From Cyclobacteriaceae bacterium (GTDB taxonomy: Bacteria; Bacteroidota; Bacteroidia; Cytophagales; Cyclobacteriaceae), in the NCBI GenBank assembly GCA_025808415.1, contig CP075525.1, positions 1,039,501 through 1,103,500 of the forward strand: a DNA stretch of 64,000 nucleotides. Reading direction: 5' to 3'. Within the stretch, counting starts at the first letter, position 1; each line of letters begins with the position of its first letter. The translations under genes and the position numbers were made by a program. Of the stretch, positions 34,109 to 42,184 are shown piece after piece. Under the pieces are notes generated by a model. That model saw nothing but the letters and a program-made list of their open reading frames with translations, was not told the origin of the DNA and did no database searches.

Positions 34109-34705
34109 TGCTGGGCGGATTCAGTCCGACCGTTATTTGTAGACAAATCTAAGTCGTTACGTTACAGTCAAAATTCATAACCGACTCCAAATCCCAAGTC
34201 TGAATTTAGGTCAGGACGGAATCCGTCCAATGTAACAACTCCTAATTCTTTGGTTTAAGCTCTCCGAGTACAAGTGTTTTGTAAAGAAATAAATTCAAAG
34301 TCGTTAGGTTCTCTAAATTCCAAATTCTCTTAGTTAGTCAAATTCAATTCCTTTAGTCTGATATTTAGTGATTCCTTTTTAGTTTGTGAGTCTTTTTGGT
34401 TTAGAAGTCTTTTCAAGTCCTAAGTTGATTTCTAGTCTTGTTAGTTCAAAATTTTTTCAAGACTCTGAGTCTTCCGCATTTCCTTTGTCAAACCGTAAAA
34501 AAATTCGCGCTTCGCGCGAATCCTAATGAAATTTTACGGGTCGGTCGCCACCTCTCTTAAACTAATTCCTAATTTTCAATAATGTCAAAATCCAAATAAT
34601 GAGACGAGTCTTTGTCAGTTTACAAAATCAACTGTTTTTTTAATTTAAATCTTTGTAGTTAAGACGTTGTATTATCGTTTGGGAATTCTTTGTCCACGCC
34701 TTGCA
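34109..34705 (-). other. ORF-less cassette, copy 3 of 3
   Basis: About 595 bases, identical to 10720-11316 where compared, with the same GGACGG-AAT-CCGTCC hairpin and GCGAAGC terminator-like hairpin (about 34494-34540). No credible gene. It lies 23 kb from the other copies, between the hydrolase and a two-gene cassette. Confidence 0.6.
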
Positions 34706-34832
34706 TGCAACGTTTTGGGTTTGTTTAGTGGCGGATAAATCCAAAGGATTTGTCCGCCTACACGAATATAAGTAAACTTGTTTACACTACGGGCGACACG
34801 GTCGCCCGCCATTAAACAAACCTGGTGTTGTG
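34706..34832 (-). repeat. attC-like site S25 (subfamily A)
   Basis: TGCAAC to GTTGTG, 127 bp. It belongs to the two-gene cassette 34848-35906; ends match as GTTGTGGCT, CG versus CA, TGCC. Confidence 0.87.
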
Positions 34833-34847
34833 GCTCGTGCCTTCACC

Positions 34848-35474
34848 TCACTTTATAAATGTAATACAATACATAAAAATCGCTATCAAGAAAAATATTA
34901 TCTGAGTCTTGTGGGCAGCCCAAGTTATGTCACCAAGAATTCTGGATTCAGCTCTTAGTCTTTCAAATTTCTCTTTCATTGATTCAATGTTCTTAAAATC
35001 AGTTTGGTTAATGAAGTCAATTTTTTTAATGACATTATTTTTAAAGGTTTCATAGTATGAATACTTTGAAGTATCACTTATTCCGCTATTAATTAGTCTT
35101 TCCTTGTCCTCGATTTTGTCTTCTTCTACGTTCTTTTTCTGTGATAGGAGTCTTTTTCTAGTGAGACTTAAGTGTCGTGAAATTCTAAAATCTGTTAGCC
35201 GACTTAAAATTGATACGAATCCTATAGCTATTGAGATAAAGAGAGTAATTAATGTTGAAAAATAAAGGACAAGCGGCCAGTGTATTTCTCCATCCCAATA
35301 GAACTGTAAGTCAGGAAATTTGTCCCTGATTGACACCAAATAACCTAAAAAGCCTATGGTTATAGTTGTGAATAAATTTATAGAATATCCAAATTGTTCT
35401 AACGCCTGAGCAGTCCAAAAACTATGCCTTTTAGAGTATTCATTTTTTTTATATAATAATTCAGCTTCTGTCAT
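34848..35474 (-). CDS. Three-helix membrane protein, unknown function
   Basis: 208 aa. Hydrophobic segments lie at about 30-48 (INLFTTITIGFLGYLVSI), 68-90 (LVLYFSTLITLFISIAIGFVS) and 190-207 (IIFFLIAIFMYCITF), with a charged cytoplasmic loop between (KRLLSQKKNVEEDKIEDKE). This paired-helix-plus-loop layout recalls small membrane effectors such as SLATT proteins, but the resemblance is only in topology. It starts three bases after the upstream gene's stop, so the two are one operon within one cassette. Confidence 0.66.
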   Translation of the reverse strand: MTEAELLYKKNEYSKRHSFWTAQALEQFGYSINLFTTITIGFLGYLVSIRDKFPDLQFYWDGEIHWPLVLYFSTLITLFISIAIGFVSILSRLTDFRISRHLSLTRKRLLSQKKNVEEDKIEDKERLINSGISDTSKYSYYETFKNNVIKKIDFINQTDFKNIESMKEKFERLRAESRILGDITWAAHKTQIIFFLIAIFMYCITFIK

Positions 35475-35477
35475 AAG

Positions 35478-35906
35478 TTATTTTCTTGTTATAGTCACAT
35501 CCTCATTGGTGCTCTCCTGAATGCAGGAACTGCATGTAACGATGTATTGGAGTGTTGATGTCATTTTTTTAAAATCTCCGGTATAGAATAATTCGTCAAG
35601 AGCTAGATATCCTTCATCTCCTTGCAGCAAAATTAGCTCTATTTCAAGTCCTGATTGTAAGTCGAGATCGTGCCCGTATGTGTGTTGATATGTCTGTCCA
35701 TTAATTTTAAAGGATGTACCGGCTTCAACTGTAAAATTTCCATTTAATGATTTTACAATATTGAACTCCCCAGAATATGAAGGACTTGTAAACTTCCATT
35801 GCCCTGTTATGTCTGTGTAGGTTTTTTCGCCTTCTCCATTATCACAGGATATTAGGATTAATAATAGTAGAAAAGTTCGATTAATTTTTACAGTCAAAAT
35901 TTTCAT
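35478..35906 (-). CDS. Small lipocalin-like lipoprotein
   Basis: 142 aa. The N-terminus MKILTVKINRTFLLLLILISC carries a lipobox (LISC), followed by DITGQWKFTSPSYSGEFNIV, the opening of small lipocalin-like or META-like domains, and several regular beta strands. Two cysteines near the C-terminus (CSSC) could form a disulfide. First gene of a two-gene cassette with the membrane protein at 34848; they may act together, but nothing in the sequence proves it. Confidence 0.66.
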   Translation of the reverse strand: MKILTVKINRTFLLLLILISCDNGEGEKTYTDITGQWKFTSPSYSGEFNIVKSLNGNFTVEAGTSFKINGQTYQHTYGHDLDLQSGLEIELILLQGDEGYLALDELFYTGDFKKMTSTLQYIVTCSSCIQESTNEDVTITRK

Positions 35907-35945
35907 AATCTTGTAGTTAGGTTAATTATTATTTTAGGCATGAGC

Positions 35946-36076
35946 CACAACGTTTTGTGTTTATGACGGCTGCGGCTTTCGAAGCGCGTCTTTGTCCCAC
36001 GTGGCCGAAACGAATTTAAGAAAACTAAACTTCATAACAACACGTCACCCGCAGCTGGCATAAACACGGTGTTGTG
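35946..36076 (-). repeat. attC-like site S26 (subfamily C)
   Basis: CACAAC to GTTGTG, 131 bp. Arms GTGTTTATGACGGCTGCGG and CCGCAGCTGGCATAAACAC. It belongs to the 266-aa membrane protein cassette. Confidence 0.86.
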
Positions 36077-36092
36077 GGCTGTTGGGCTTTCA

Positions 36093-36893
36093 CTAATCTA
36101 TTTTCCAATTATTTCTTACTTGGTCAAGTTTCGGTATCAAACACGATTTTGAGTCGTTGTCCGAAGACACGAATATTTTAATCAGGTCTCCCTGCTTTTT
36201 GTTGTTAAGTACTGTATAGTCACTCGTGAATGATTCACCAAGAATACTTTGTCCCCGTGCTGTTTTGTATTGGTAATGAACTGTCACACCTTGACCAATA
36301 CCAGAAATAGGAAGTCCGTTTTTAGGTGTCATTGAAACAATCTCTGCTTCCTTTATTTCTCCGTGTTTGTAGAGATTTATCGCACCACGAACTCTCAAGT
36401 ACAATAGTCCTAACAATGTCAGTCCTATAATTAGGAATGGAATTAATATTTTAAAAAGTATGTCAAACGGAAATTCAAATGGGTCGAGTCCAACGATTAT
36501 TGAAGTGTCGGCTAGGTACTTTACTTCTATTGTGTCCCCGATGTTCATTCGATTAATCCTGTCTGGGTCAAGAGTCCTGTATTGGTTTTCTATTTCTTTG
36601 TTGTCCCCGTTGTACTTGTAACTAATAATTGAAGGGTGTTCATTGTTAATTGTAATGTTACTTTGCGTTTCAATGTCAGTTATTGTTGCTGTCGTCAGCT
36701 TTCCGTTTTTGTTCACGCTGTCATAGTCCACGTTAGGTAAGTCAGAATCGATAAGCGTAGTCACAAGTAAAAATATTGCACCAATGGCAAAAGGAATTAA
36801 TGTAAATATTAGTCCAACAGTAAAATGAAGTCGTTTTTGTTTAAGTAAATCAAGGATTGTCTTAAGTCCGACTTGTCTTGGTTCTCTTATCAT
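36093..36893 (-). CDS. DUF3592-like two-helix membrane protein
   Basis: 266 aa with membrane helices at about 24-48 and 145-165. The soluble segments look like two beta-sandwich repeats: TTATITDIETQSN ... ISYKYNGDNKEIENQYR ... IGDTIEVKYL, and AEIVSMTPKNGLP ... VHYQYKTARGQS ... QGDLIKIFVS. This is the pattern of DUF3592-type proteins. Role unknown. Single gene between S26 and S27; cassette ends match as GTTGTGGGC, TG versus AA, TTGGGC. Confidence 0.7.
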   Translation of the reverse strand: MIREPRQVGLKTILDLLKQKRLHFTVGLIFTLIPFAIGAIFLLVTTLIDSDLPNVDYDSVNKNGKLTTATITDIETQSNITINNEHPSIISYKYNGDNKEIENQYRTLDPDRINRMNIGDTIEVKYLADTSIIVGLDPFEFPFDILFKILIPFLIIGLTLLGLLYLRVRGAINLYKHGEIKEAEIVSMTPKNGLPISGIGQGVTVHYQYKTARGQSILGESFTSDYTVLNNKKQGDLIKIFVSSDNDSKSCLIPKLDQVRNNWKID

Positions 36894-36941
36894 TTACTTT
36901 TTTGTTTTGTCGTCATTGTCCACGGAGCCAGCCCAATTGCC

Positions 36942-37070
36942 CACAACGTTTTGTGTTTATGACGGCTGCGGTTTTCGAAGCCGCCTTTGTCCCCCGTGGG
37001 TGAACGAAGTTAATAAAACCGAACTACATAGCAACTCATCACCCGCAGCTGGCATAAACACGGTGTTGTG
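36942..37070 (-). repeat. attC-like site S27 (subfamily C)
   Basis: CACAAC to GTTGTG, 129 bp; a diverged subfamily C member (GTTTTCGAAGCCGCC). It belongs to the three-gene cassette 37088-38626. Confidence 0.85.
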
Positions 37071-37087
37071 GCCAGTTGGGTCTTTAA

Positions 37088-37900
37088 TTAAAAATTCTCA
37101 ATTCTTTGTCTTACCCAGTTTATCATCCCAAGATAGGCAGGAAAGAACTCCATATATTCAAATAAGTCGTGGTCGTCACCAGATGGTATTGCGAGTGGTT
37201 GTCTATAGAAATTACTAAAGACTTTTGTCTGCAAATGATTTGGATTAATTAATTGTTCATTCAATTCATCTGAATAGAATTTAAATCTATTATTTATAAA
37301 ATCTCTAAGTTTTTCATTTGTCATTGTTATCTGATATTCACGTGCTTGGTTGAAAATATGTGTAAACAAGTCATCGGAAACTTTGTCATATTTTAAAGGA
37401 AATTTTTCTTGATAGCCTTGTAACACTATTAGGGTATTAAATATGATAACTTCAAATTTTCCCTTGTCACTTAAATCCTTATAGGCCTTTTTCAACTCGA
37501 CAATTCCACCTTTAGCAATCATGAAAAGTTTATAACCATCAGATAAGTTGTTTAGCTTATCTGCTAATTTCGCGAATGAATCTCTGGCGAATTTGTCTTG
37601 TAGATAAAAATATATTTTAATGGCATCTTCTTTAGTAACCGATGTTTTGTCATTTCTGAGAATTGAACCTACAACTTCATGTAAATCTTTGTCGTCTGAC
37701 AAATAGTAAATAGCACACGCATACAGGTAAGTTTGTTTAACCGATTCCTTTGTATATTTAAATTCAAGTAAATCTCTAACGTGTTGAACTTCTGTATTAA
37801 GCTGCGCGTCACCATTTGGAAATAATTCCTTGAAGAGTTTATTCATTTGCTCTTCTTGTTTTCTTTGTTCTGGTGATTTTAGAAAGTCAAAGAGACCCAT
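37088..37900 (-). CDS. Cytoplasmic hypothetical protein of a three-gene cassette
   Basis: 270 aa, all-helical, no signal peptide or membrane segment. It opens MGLFDFLKSPEQRKQEEQMNKLF, a start often seen in small helical cytoplasmic proteins, and contains many repeat-like helices (YKLFMIAKGGIVELKKAYKD). No family recognised. It is last of three genes between S27 and S28, an unusually long cassette of 1.7 kb. Confidence 0.66.
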   Translation of the reverse strand: MGLFDFLKSPEQRKQEEQMNKLFKELFPNGDAQLNTEVQHVRDLLEFKYTKESVKQTYLYACAIYYLSDDKDLHEVVGSILRNDKTSVTKEDAIKIYFYLQDKFARDSFAKLADKLNNLSDGYKLFMIAKGGIVELKKAYKDLSDKGKFEVIIFNTLIVLQGYQEKFPLKYDKVSDDLFTHIFNQAREYQITMTNEKLRDFINNRFKFYSDELNEQLINPNHLQTKVFSNFYRQPLAIPSGDDHDLFEYMEFFPAYLGMINWVRQRIENF

Positions 37901-37968
37901 AAAAATATTTGGCGTTTTGATTTGACAATTGACTGAATCTTTTGAACCGGTCTTGTTTGAATACTAAA

Positions 37969-38376
37969 CTAATATGCTCCACGTAAAAAGGGTGAATCAC
38001 TGTTACTGCCACTAATTACTTTTTTCAGATTTGTACCATCAAGTCTACAACTGTAAATATGAACAATCGTATTATTTTCCGCTACATTAAAGAAAACAGT
38101 TTGACCATCTGGAGACAACCTTACCTCTGTCGGTGTAAGCATTCTAATTCCTGTTGGTAAAGTTATGTTAATTTTATTGTATTCTGTTCCATCATAGTTG
38201 GCAATCCAAATTTCAGCATCCGTAGAGTAGGTTCTGCAAACAATAATTTTGTTCAGTTGACTAATCTCAGTCATTGTTGGAGATGCGTCTGCGCTTTCAG
38301 AGCAACTCAATTGAACCAGGCTCAATGAAAATGAGAATATGAACAAGGCCGCTGAAGCTAGTAGCAATCGTCTCAT
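37969..38376 (-). CDS. Lipoprotein with a TolB-like propeller blade
   Basis: 135 aa. An extended signal (MRRLLLASAALFIFSFSLS) ends in LSC, so it is probably lipidated. EIWIANYDGTEYNKINI then PTEVRLSPDGQTVFFN then HIYSCRLDGTNLKKVI are blades of a TolB/WD-type beta propeller; only about two blades fit, so the protein is truncated relative to full propellers or makes a partial sheet. Middle gene of the three-gene cassette. Codons and hydrophobic signal look less AT-rich than its neighbours. Confidence 0.66.
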   Translation of the reverse strand: MRRLLLASAALFIFSFSLSLVQLSCSESADASPTMTEISQLNKIIVCRTYSTDAEIWIANYDGTEYNKINITLPTGIRMLTPTEVRLSPDGQTVFFNVAENNTIVHIYSCRLDGTNLKKVISGSNSDSPFLRGAY

Positions 38377-38392
38377 AGTTTTGTGGATTTTG

Positions 38393-38626
38393 TTAGTGCT
38401 TATAATTTTTTGTTAAAAGAATTACATCGGAATTATCTCCAAATTCAATTTCATTTAATTCCTTTAGTTCAATGAGACCCTTCTGAATCTCAGAGGGTGG
38501 AATATCACTTAAGGATTTCAACAAGTAGTCACGGTGTATTGAATTCGACTCTCCTAAGCTCTCTGAAAAGGAGTGCGCTTCCTTTACACTATGTTTAATT
38601 CTCGAAATTATCTCTTTAGTTGTCAT
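38393..38626 (-). CDS. Small helical protein, first gene of three-gene cassette
   Basis: 77 aa, helical, charged (MTTKEIISRIKHSVKEAHSF). The segment SDIPPSEIQKGLIELKELNEIE resembles the recognition part of a small winged helix, so a DNA- or protein-binding role is possible. No signal peptide. It ends 16 bases before the lipoprotein start. Confidence 0.58.
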   Translation of the reverse strand: MTTKEIISRIKHSVKEAHSFSESLGESNSIHRDYLLKSLSDIPPSEIQKGLIELKELNEIEFGDNSDVILLTKNYKH

Positions 38627-38736
38627 GAAGTCTTGATTTGAATATTTGAGTAATTACTTAATATTTTTCGATTTATTTATGATGTGATTTTGTCTTATTG
38701 TCCAACCCATTGTCTCGGTGTCTAAACCCAATTGGC

Positions 38737-38865
38737 CACAACGTTTGAGTTTATGACGGCTGCGGCTTTCGAAGCGCGTCTTTGTCCCACGTGGCTGAAC
38801 GAATTTAAGAAAACTAAACTTGATACCTACACCAAACCAGCAGCTGGCATAAACTTTTTGTTAGC
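38737..38865 (-). repeat. attC-like site S28 (subfamily C)
   Basis: CACAAC to GTTAGC, 129 bp, same as S10 inside the core; carried by copy 2 of the 172-aa membrane protein. Confidence 0.86.
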
Positions 38866-39379
38866 GGCTGGCTTTCTTCTCAGTCATTAATTCCTTTACG
38901 ATTCGTCTTGAGTAATTTCGGAGTCCACTCTTAATATAAAGCAGTCCCAAATATATTACTAGTCCGAAAACTGTCCATCCAGTAATTACAAGCAATAATA
39001 CTTTTAAGTCACCCCACGCAATTAAGAAACAAGCTATTGTCCACAGTGTGAAAAACCCGAAGTAGAAAACAAGTACGTAGGGAAAAATACCGTCTTGTGG
39101 TAATATTTTGCACTTAACTGTCACCGTGTTATTTTCAGAATCAGAAAGGTCAAAGGTTATTCGTCCGTGTGCCTTGAATGGATTCAGTACAGTTGGTATT
39201 CTTAATATCTCAAGTCGATTGTCTTTTACTTTAATTTCTTTGAAGTCAATTTGGTCAGAGAAGATGAAGTCAGTCCAAGTCTGTTTTTGTTTCTGTTCTG
39301 AAAGGTCTGCAAGTATTCTCGAAGTAGAGTTTTCAACAGTCAATTCAAAATGTTCCGATATTTTGTCGTTCAGTCCCAT
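38861..39379 (-). CDS. Two-helix membrane protein, copy 2 of 2
   Basis: 172 aa, same as 10039-10557 including the TAA stop inside the GTTAGC box of its attC. Neighbours differ: a three-gene cassette on the left and the hydrolase cassette on the right. Two membrane helices in the second half, soluble beta-rich N-terminus. Confidence 0.72.
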   Translation of the reverse strand: MGLNDKISEHFELTVENSTSRILADLSEQKQKQTWTDFIFSDQIDFKEIKVKDNRLEILRIPTVLNPFKAHGRITFDLSDSENNTVTVKCKILPQDGIFPYVLVFYFGFFTLWTIACFLIAWGDLKVLLLVITGWTVFGLVIYLGLLYIKSGLRNYSRRIVKELMTEKKASR

Positions 39380-39415
39380 TTATCATCGTGTTCTACTTTG
39401 TCGAGAAAGCTTGCC

Positions 39416-39587
39416 GCTAACGTTTTGTGTTTATTTAGTTGCGGGAGTAGGAGGGCTTAAAAATGGAACGCAGTGGAATGTTAAGCCCGACTTGCTCCGC
39501 AACTGTCCGCCTACAGCGGACTAAATTAAGAAACCAAAACTTGATAGCCAACACCGAACCCCGCAATTAAATAAACACGGTGTTGCC
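39416..39587 (-). repeat. attC-like site S29 (subfamily B)
   Basis: GCTAAC to GTTGCC, 172 bp, same as S23 inside the core; carried by the second hydrolase cassette. Confidence 0.85.
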
Positions 39588-39607
39588 GGCTGGGCTGATT
39601 CTCACGA

Positions 39608-40546
39608 CTATTTATTTTCAGTTTTGTTAATAAAATTCTCAACTTCTCTAAAATAGTTGTCGCTATCATCCCAAAAGGAAAAGTGTCCACCATTAGGACA
39701 AATAAAAATATAGCTATCAGGAATTACTTTTTTCATCTGAAAGAGTTCATGTTTGTCTACAAAATCACGGTCCCCACCAATTAATAGTGTTGGTTCTTTG
39801 ATAGATTGTAGTCTATCGTATATGTCCCAAGATGAATAATTAGTAATGTAAAATCTTCTATTATTCTTTCTTGAATTAACCATTGGTTCAGGTATTGGTT
39901 GTATTGTACGAAGGTATCTTCTTTCGAAATCGAGGTCAATTTTTTTTAATGTCGATGTATCAGAAACTTGTTTGCCTGATTCAAGTTGTTTAATAATTTC
40001 TTGCCCTGAGGCGTATCCTTTGGCTATTTCATTCCAAAGTTTTACTCGTGAGTTAATTAAATTTGGTGTACTGTATCCCTTATTGGAGATGATTAGCCCC
40101 TTTACATTGTTAGGGTATTTAATTGCATATTCCATTGCTAAGGCACCACCCCAAGAGTGGCCTAGAATGTAGAATTCATTTAATTCAAGGTCAATTCTTA
40201 GTTGTTCAACTTCATTTACAAATCTGTCAATGTTATATAAACTACTATCAGTTGGTTTGTCTGAATTGTTAGACCCTAGTTGGTCGTAATAGATGAGTTG
40301 ATATTTTTTTAAATCTAATTTATCGCGGAAAATTTCGAAGCAATGATGGTTATTACCAGAACCATGGATTAAAAGAATAATAATTTTCCCATCGCCAACC
40401 CTTTTCGTCCAAATTTTGTATCCCTCTTTTAAGTCTATGTATTTAACTCCTTTTTTATCTTGGTCTTGATTTTCAGTATTATCTAATTGCTGTCCCTTTG
40501 TCACAAAAGAGAAAATCGTGATTACTATAGTTAATAATAGTTTCAT
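39608..40546 (-). CDS. Secreted alpha/beta hydrolase (S33 peptidase-like), copy 2 of 2
   Basis: 312 aa, same as 33022-33960, with signal peptide, GHSWGG nucleophile and GGHFSFW histidine. It lies between the 172-aa protein cassette and HigBA copy 4. The open frame extends upstream through attC S30, but the ATG at 40546 with the signal peptide is the start. Confidence 0.82.
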   Translation of the reverse strand: MKLLLTIVITIFSFVTKGQQLDNTENQDQDKKGVKYIDLKEGYKIWTKRVGDGKIIILLIHGSGNNHHCFEIFRDKLDLKKYQLIYYDQLGSNNSDKPTDSSLYNIDRFVNEVEQLRIDLELNEFYILGHSWGGALAMEYAIKYPNNVKGLIISNKGYSTPNLINSRVKLWNEIAKGYASGQEIIKQLESGKQVSDTSTLKKIDLDFERRYLRTIQPIPEPMVNSRKNNRRFYITNYSSWDIYDRLQSIKEPTLLIGGDRDFVDKHELFQMKKVIPDSYIFICPNGGHFSFWDDSDNYFREVENFINKTENK

Positions 40547-40568
40547 ATTTTTTTCAGACAGCCTTGCC

Positions 40569-40695
40569 GGCAACGTGTTGGGTTTGTTTAGTGGCGGATA
40601 AATCCAACGGATTTGTCCGCCTACACGAATATAAATAAACTTGCTGACACTACGGGCGACTGTGTCGCCCGCCATTAAACAAACCCGGTGTTGGC
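40569..40695 (-). repeat. attC-like site S30 (subfamily A)
   Basis: GGCAAC to GTTGGC, 127 bp, GTGTTGGG variant, carried by HigBA copy 4. Confidence 0.88.
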
Positions 40696-40708
40696 GGTTT
40701 GTGCCGTT

Positions 40709-41065
40709 TTAGTAGGCTTGTATTAAAACGTCTGTCGGAATATTTAATTTTTCATGAAGCTGTCTAATCATGTCCAACGATAGTTTTCTTTTTTTGTTTA
40801 GTATTTCACTTGCTCTACTCTTAAGTCCAACGACTTTCGCTAAATCTGTCTGAGTATAACCAAGTTGTTCCATTCTGAATTTTATCGCTTCAATTGGGTC
40901 TGGTAGGTCAATTGGGAAATGTTCATTTTCGTATTGGTCAATTAAAATACCCAATATCTCAAGTTCGTCTCCTTCCTTTGTTCCTTTTTTTGCGTCAAAG
41001 ATTAGCTCAAGTCTGTCCAATGCTTGTTGGTAGTCCTTTTTAGTTTTTATTGGTTTTAAGTTCAT
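40709..41065 (-). CDS. higA: HigA-type antitoxin, copy 4 of 4
   Basis: 118 aa, identical to the other copies. It is the second cassette counted from the integrase, so this copy may be the most recently inserted, if insertion at the attI-proximal end holds here. Confidence 0.85.
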   Translation of the reverse strand: MNLKPIKTKKDYQQALDRLELIFDAKKGTKEGDELEILGILIDQYENEHFPIDLPDPIEAIKFRMEQLGYTQTDLAKVVGLKSRASEILNKKRKLSLDMIRQLHEKLNIPTDVLIQAY

Positions 41066-41070
41066 AGTCG

Positions 41071-41364
41071 TCAAATTTTATTCGCATCAATTCTGTCATA
41101 TTCTTTATGAGTCCCGACAAATCGAATCCACATCATTTGATAATGGAAATTAATCTTAACAATTAGTCGGTAGTTGTTCCCCTTTATGTTGAAAACTACT
41201 CTATTGTCCCCAAGAATACTTGCTGTTGGATACTCCTTTTTGATTTCATTGGTATTTTTCCACTCACTCTTTTCAGCTTCTCGATACCAAGATTTAAGTT
41301 GTTGTTCACAGTCCGAATGTTTAGTCCAAAACTCTCGGAGTACCTTTTTAGCAATTACTCTCAA
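41071..41364 (-). CDS. higB: HigB-type toxin, copy 4 of 4
   Basis: 97 aa, identical to the other copies, TTG start and five-base gap to higA. It is followed on the right by site S31 and the first cassette of the array. Confidence 0.85.
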   Translation of the reverse strand: MRVIAKKVLREFWTKHSDCEQQLKSWYREAEKSEWKNTNEIKKEYPTASILGDNRVVFNIKGNNYRLIVKINFHYQMMWIRFVGTHKEYDRIDANKI

Positions 41365-41461
41365 GTATTAATCTTTTGTCAAAGGTACGCAAAAGTTCCC
41401 GTATTGGGAAATGTTATTTTACGTATTTTTCTTGATTTTTGGACGTTCTGGAGGCATAACC

Positions 41462-41589
41462 GCCAACGTTTGTGTTTCTGCAGTGGTGCCTTTTCGAAGC
41501 CGCGTCCTGTCCCACGAAACCAAACGTTGAACGAAGATAAAACTTAATACCAACTCGTCACGGCACCATTGCAGAAACATTTTGTTAGC
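41462..41589 (-). repeat. attC-like site S31 (subfamily E)
   Basis: GCCAAC to GTTAGC, 128 bp. Close to S16 with a few changes. It belongs to the first cassette (186-aa protein). The far end of that cassette is at the attI-like site. Confidence 0.85.
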
Positions 41590-41601
41590 GGCTGGGCAAA
41601 T

Positions 41602-42162
41602 TCACCTAAACTTAATTCCTTGTCCTTCCAATTTGTCCGCTCCAATTAAAACACCAAACGTGTTAATTTTTCTCACTGCCATTTTATTGATTTGGTATTT
41701 GAGCTTACGTCCAGTTTGTTCAACTTCTTTCCAGTCCCACTTATTTACTCGTCCCATCTCTTTGTTATTGGTCTCCCAAGTCAATGCTCTTTTTTCACTT
41801 TGATGTCCAATGTGTGACCGATTTAACTCATTATTCTTTAGTCCGCCAAAGTATAACTGAATTAGTCCCCAGCCGTCAGTCGAGTAACGAAACGTGTGCC
41901 CATTACAGTGTTTAGGGTCTAAGTCTACTTTTCTAAAATTCAAGTCCCCCTTAAATCTCGGTGTCCATAGTTGAAATGTAGTGGCGAATTGTCCACCGCT
42001 TTCTAAATCGAATTTTAAATTTATGTCGTCAGTCGTTTTGTATTCATTTATCTCTTGTCCAAATGCGGAGTCACAGTCAAATATTTGTAAATCTGTCTCG
42101 CGAAAAATGAAATTAAGTATTTCTATTTTGTCGCTTTTGTCTGCATAAAAGTCGTAAGTCAT
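41602..42162 (-). CDS. Hypothetical protein, first cassette of the array
   Basis: 186 aa, cytoplasmic, beta-rich in the first half (MTYDFYADKSDKIEILNFIF; TFQLWTPRFKGDLNFRKVDL), basic at the C-terminus. It contains a HCNGHTFRYSTDGWGLIQLYFGG segment. No family recognised. As the first gene after the attI-like site it should be best expressed if transcription enters from the integrase side. Cassette ends match as GTTAGCGGC, TG versus AA, GGCAAAT. Confidence 0.66.
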   Translation of the reverse strand: MTYDFYADKSDKIEILNFIFRETDLQIFDCDSAFGQEINEYKTTDDINLKFDLESGGQFATTFQLWTPRFKGDLNFRKVDLDPKHCNGHTFRYSTDGWGLIQLYFGGLKNNELNRSHIGHQSEKRALTWETNNKEMGRVNKWDWKEVEQTGRKLKYQINKMAVRKINTFGVLIGADKLEGQGIKFR

Positions 42163-42184
42163 GTCACTCGATATTTGCCTTGCC

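Noticed and set aside
3446..41589. CRISPR array
   Set aside because: Repeats are 126-172 bp imperfect palindromes, spaced by 0.6-12 kb of genes, and no cas genes are present.
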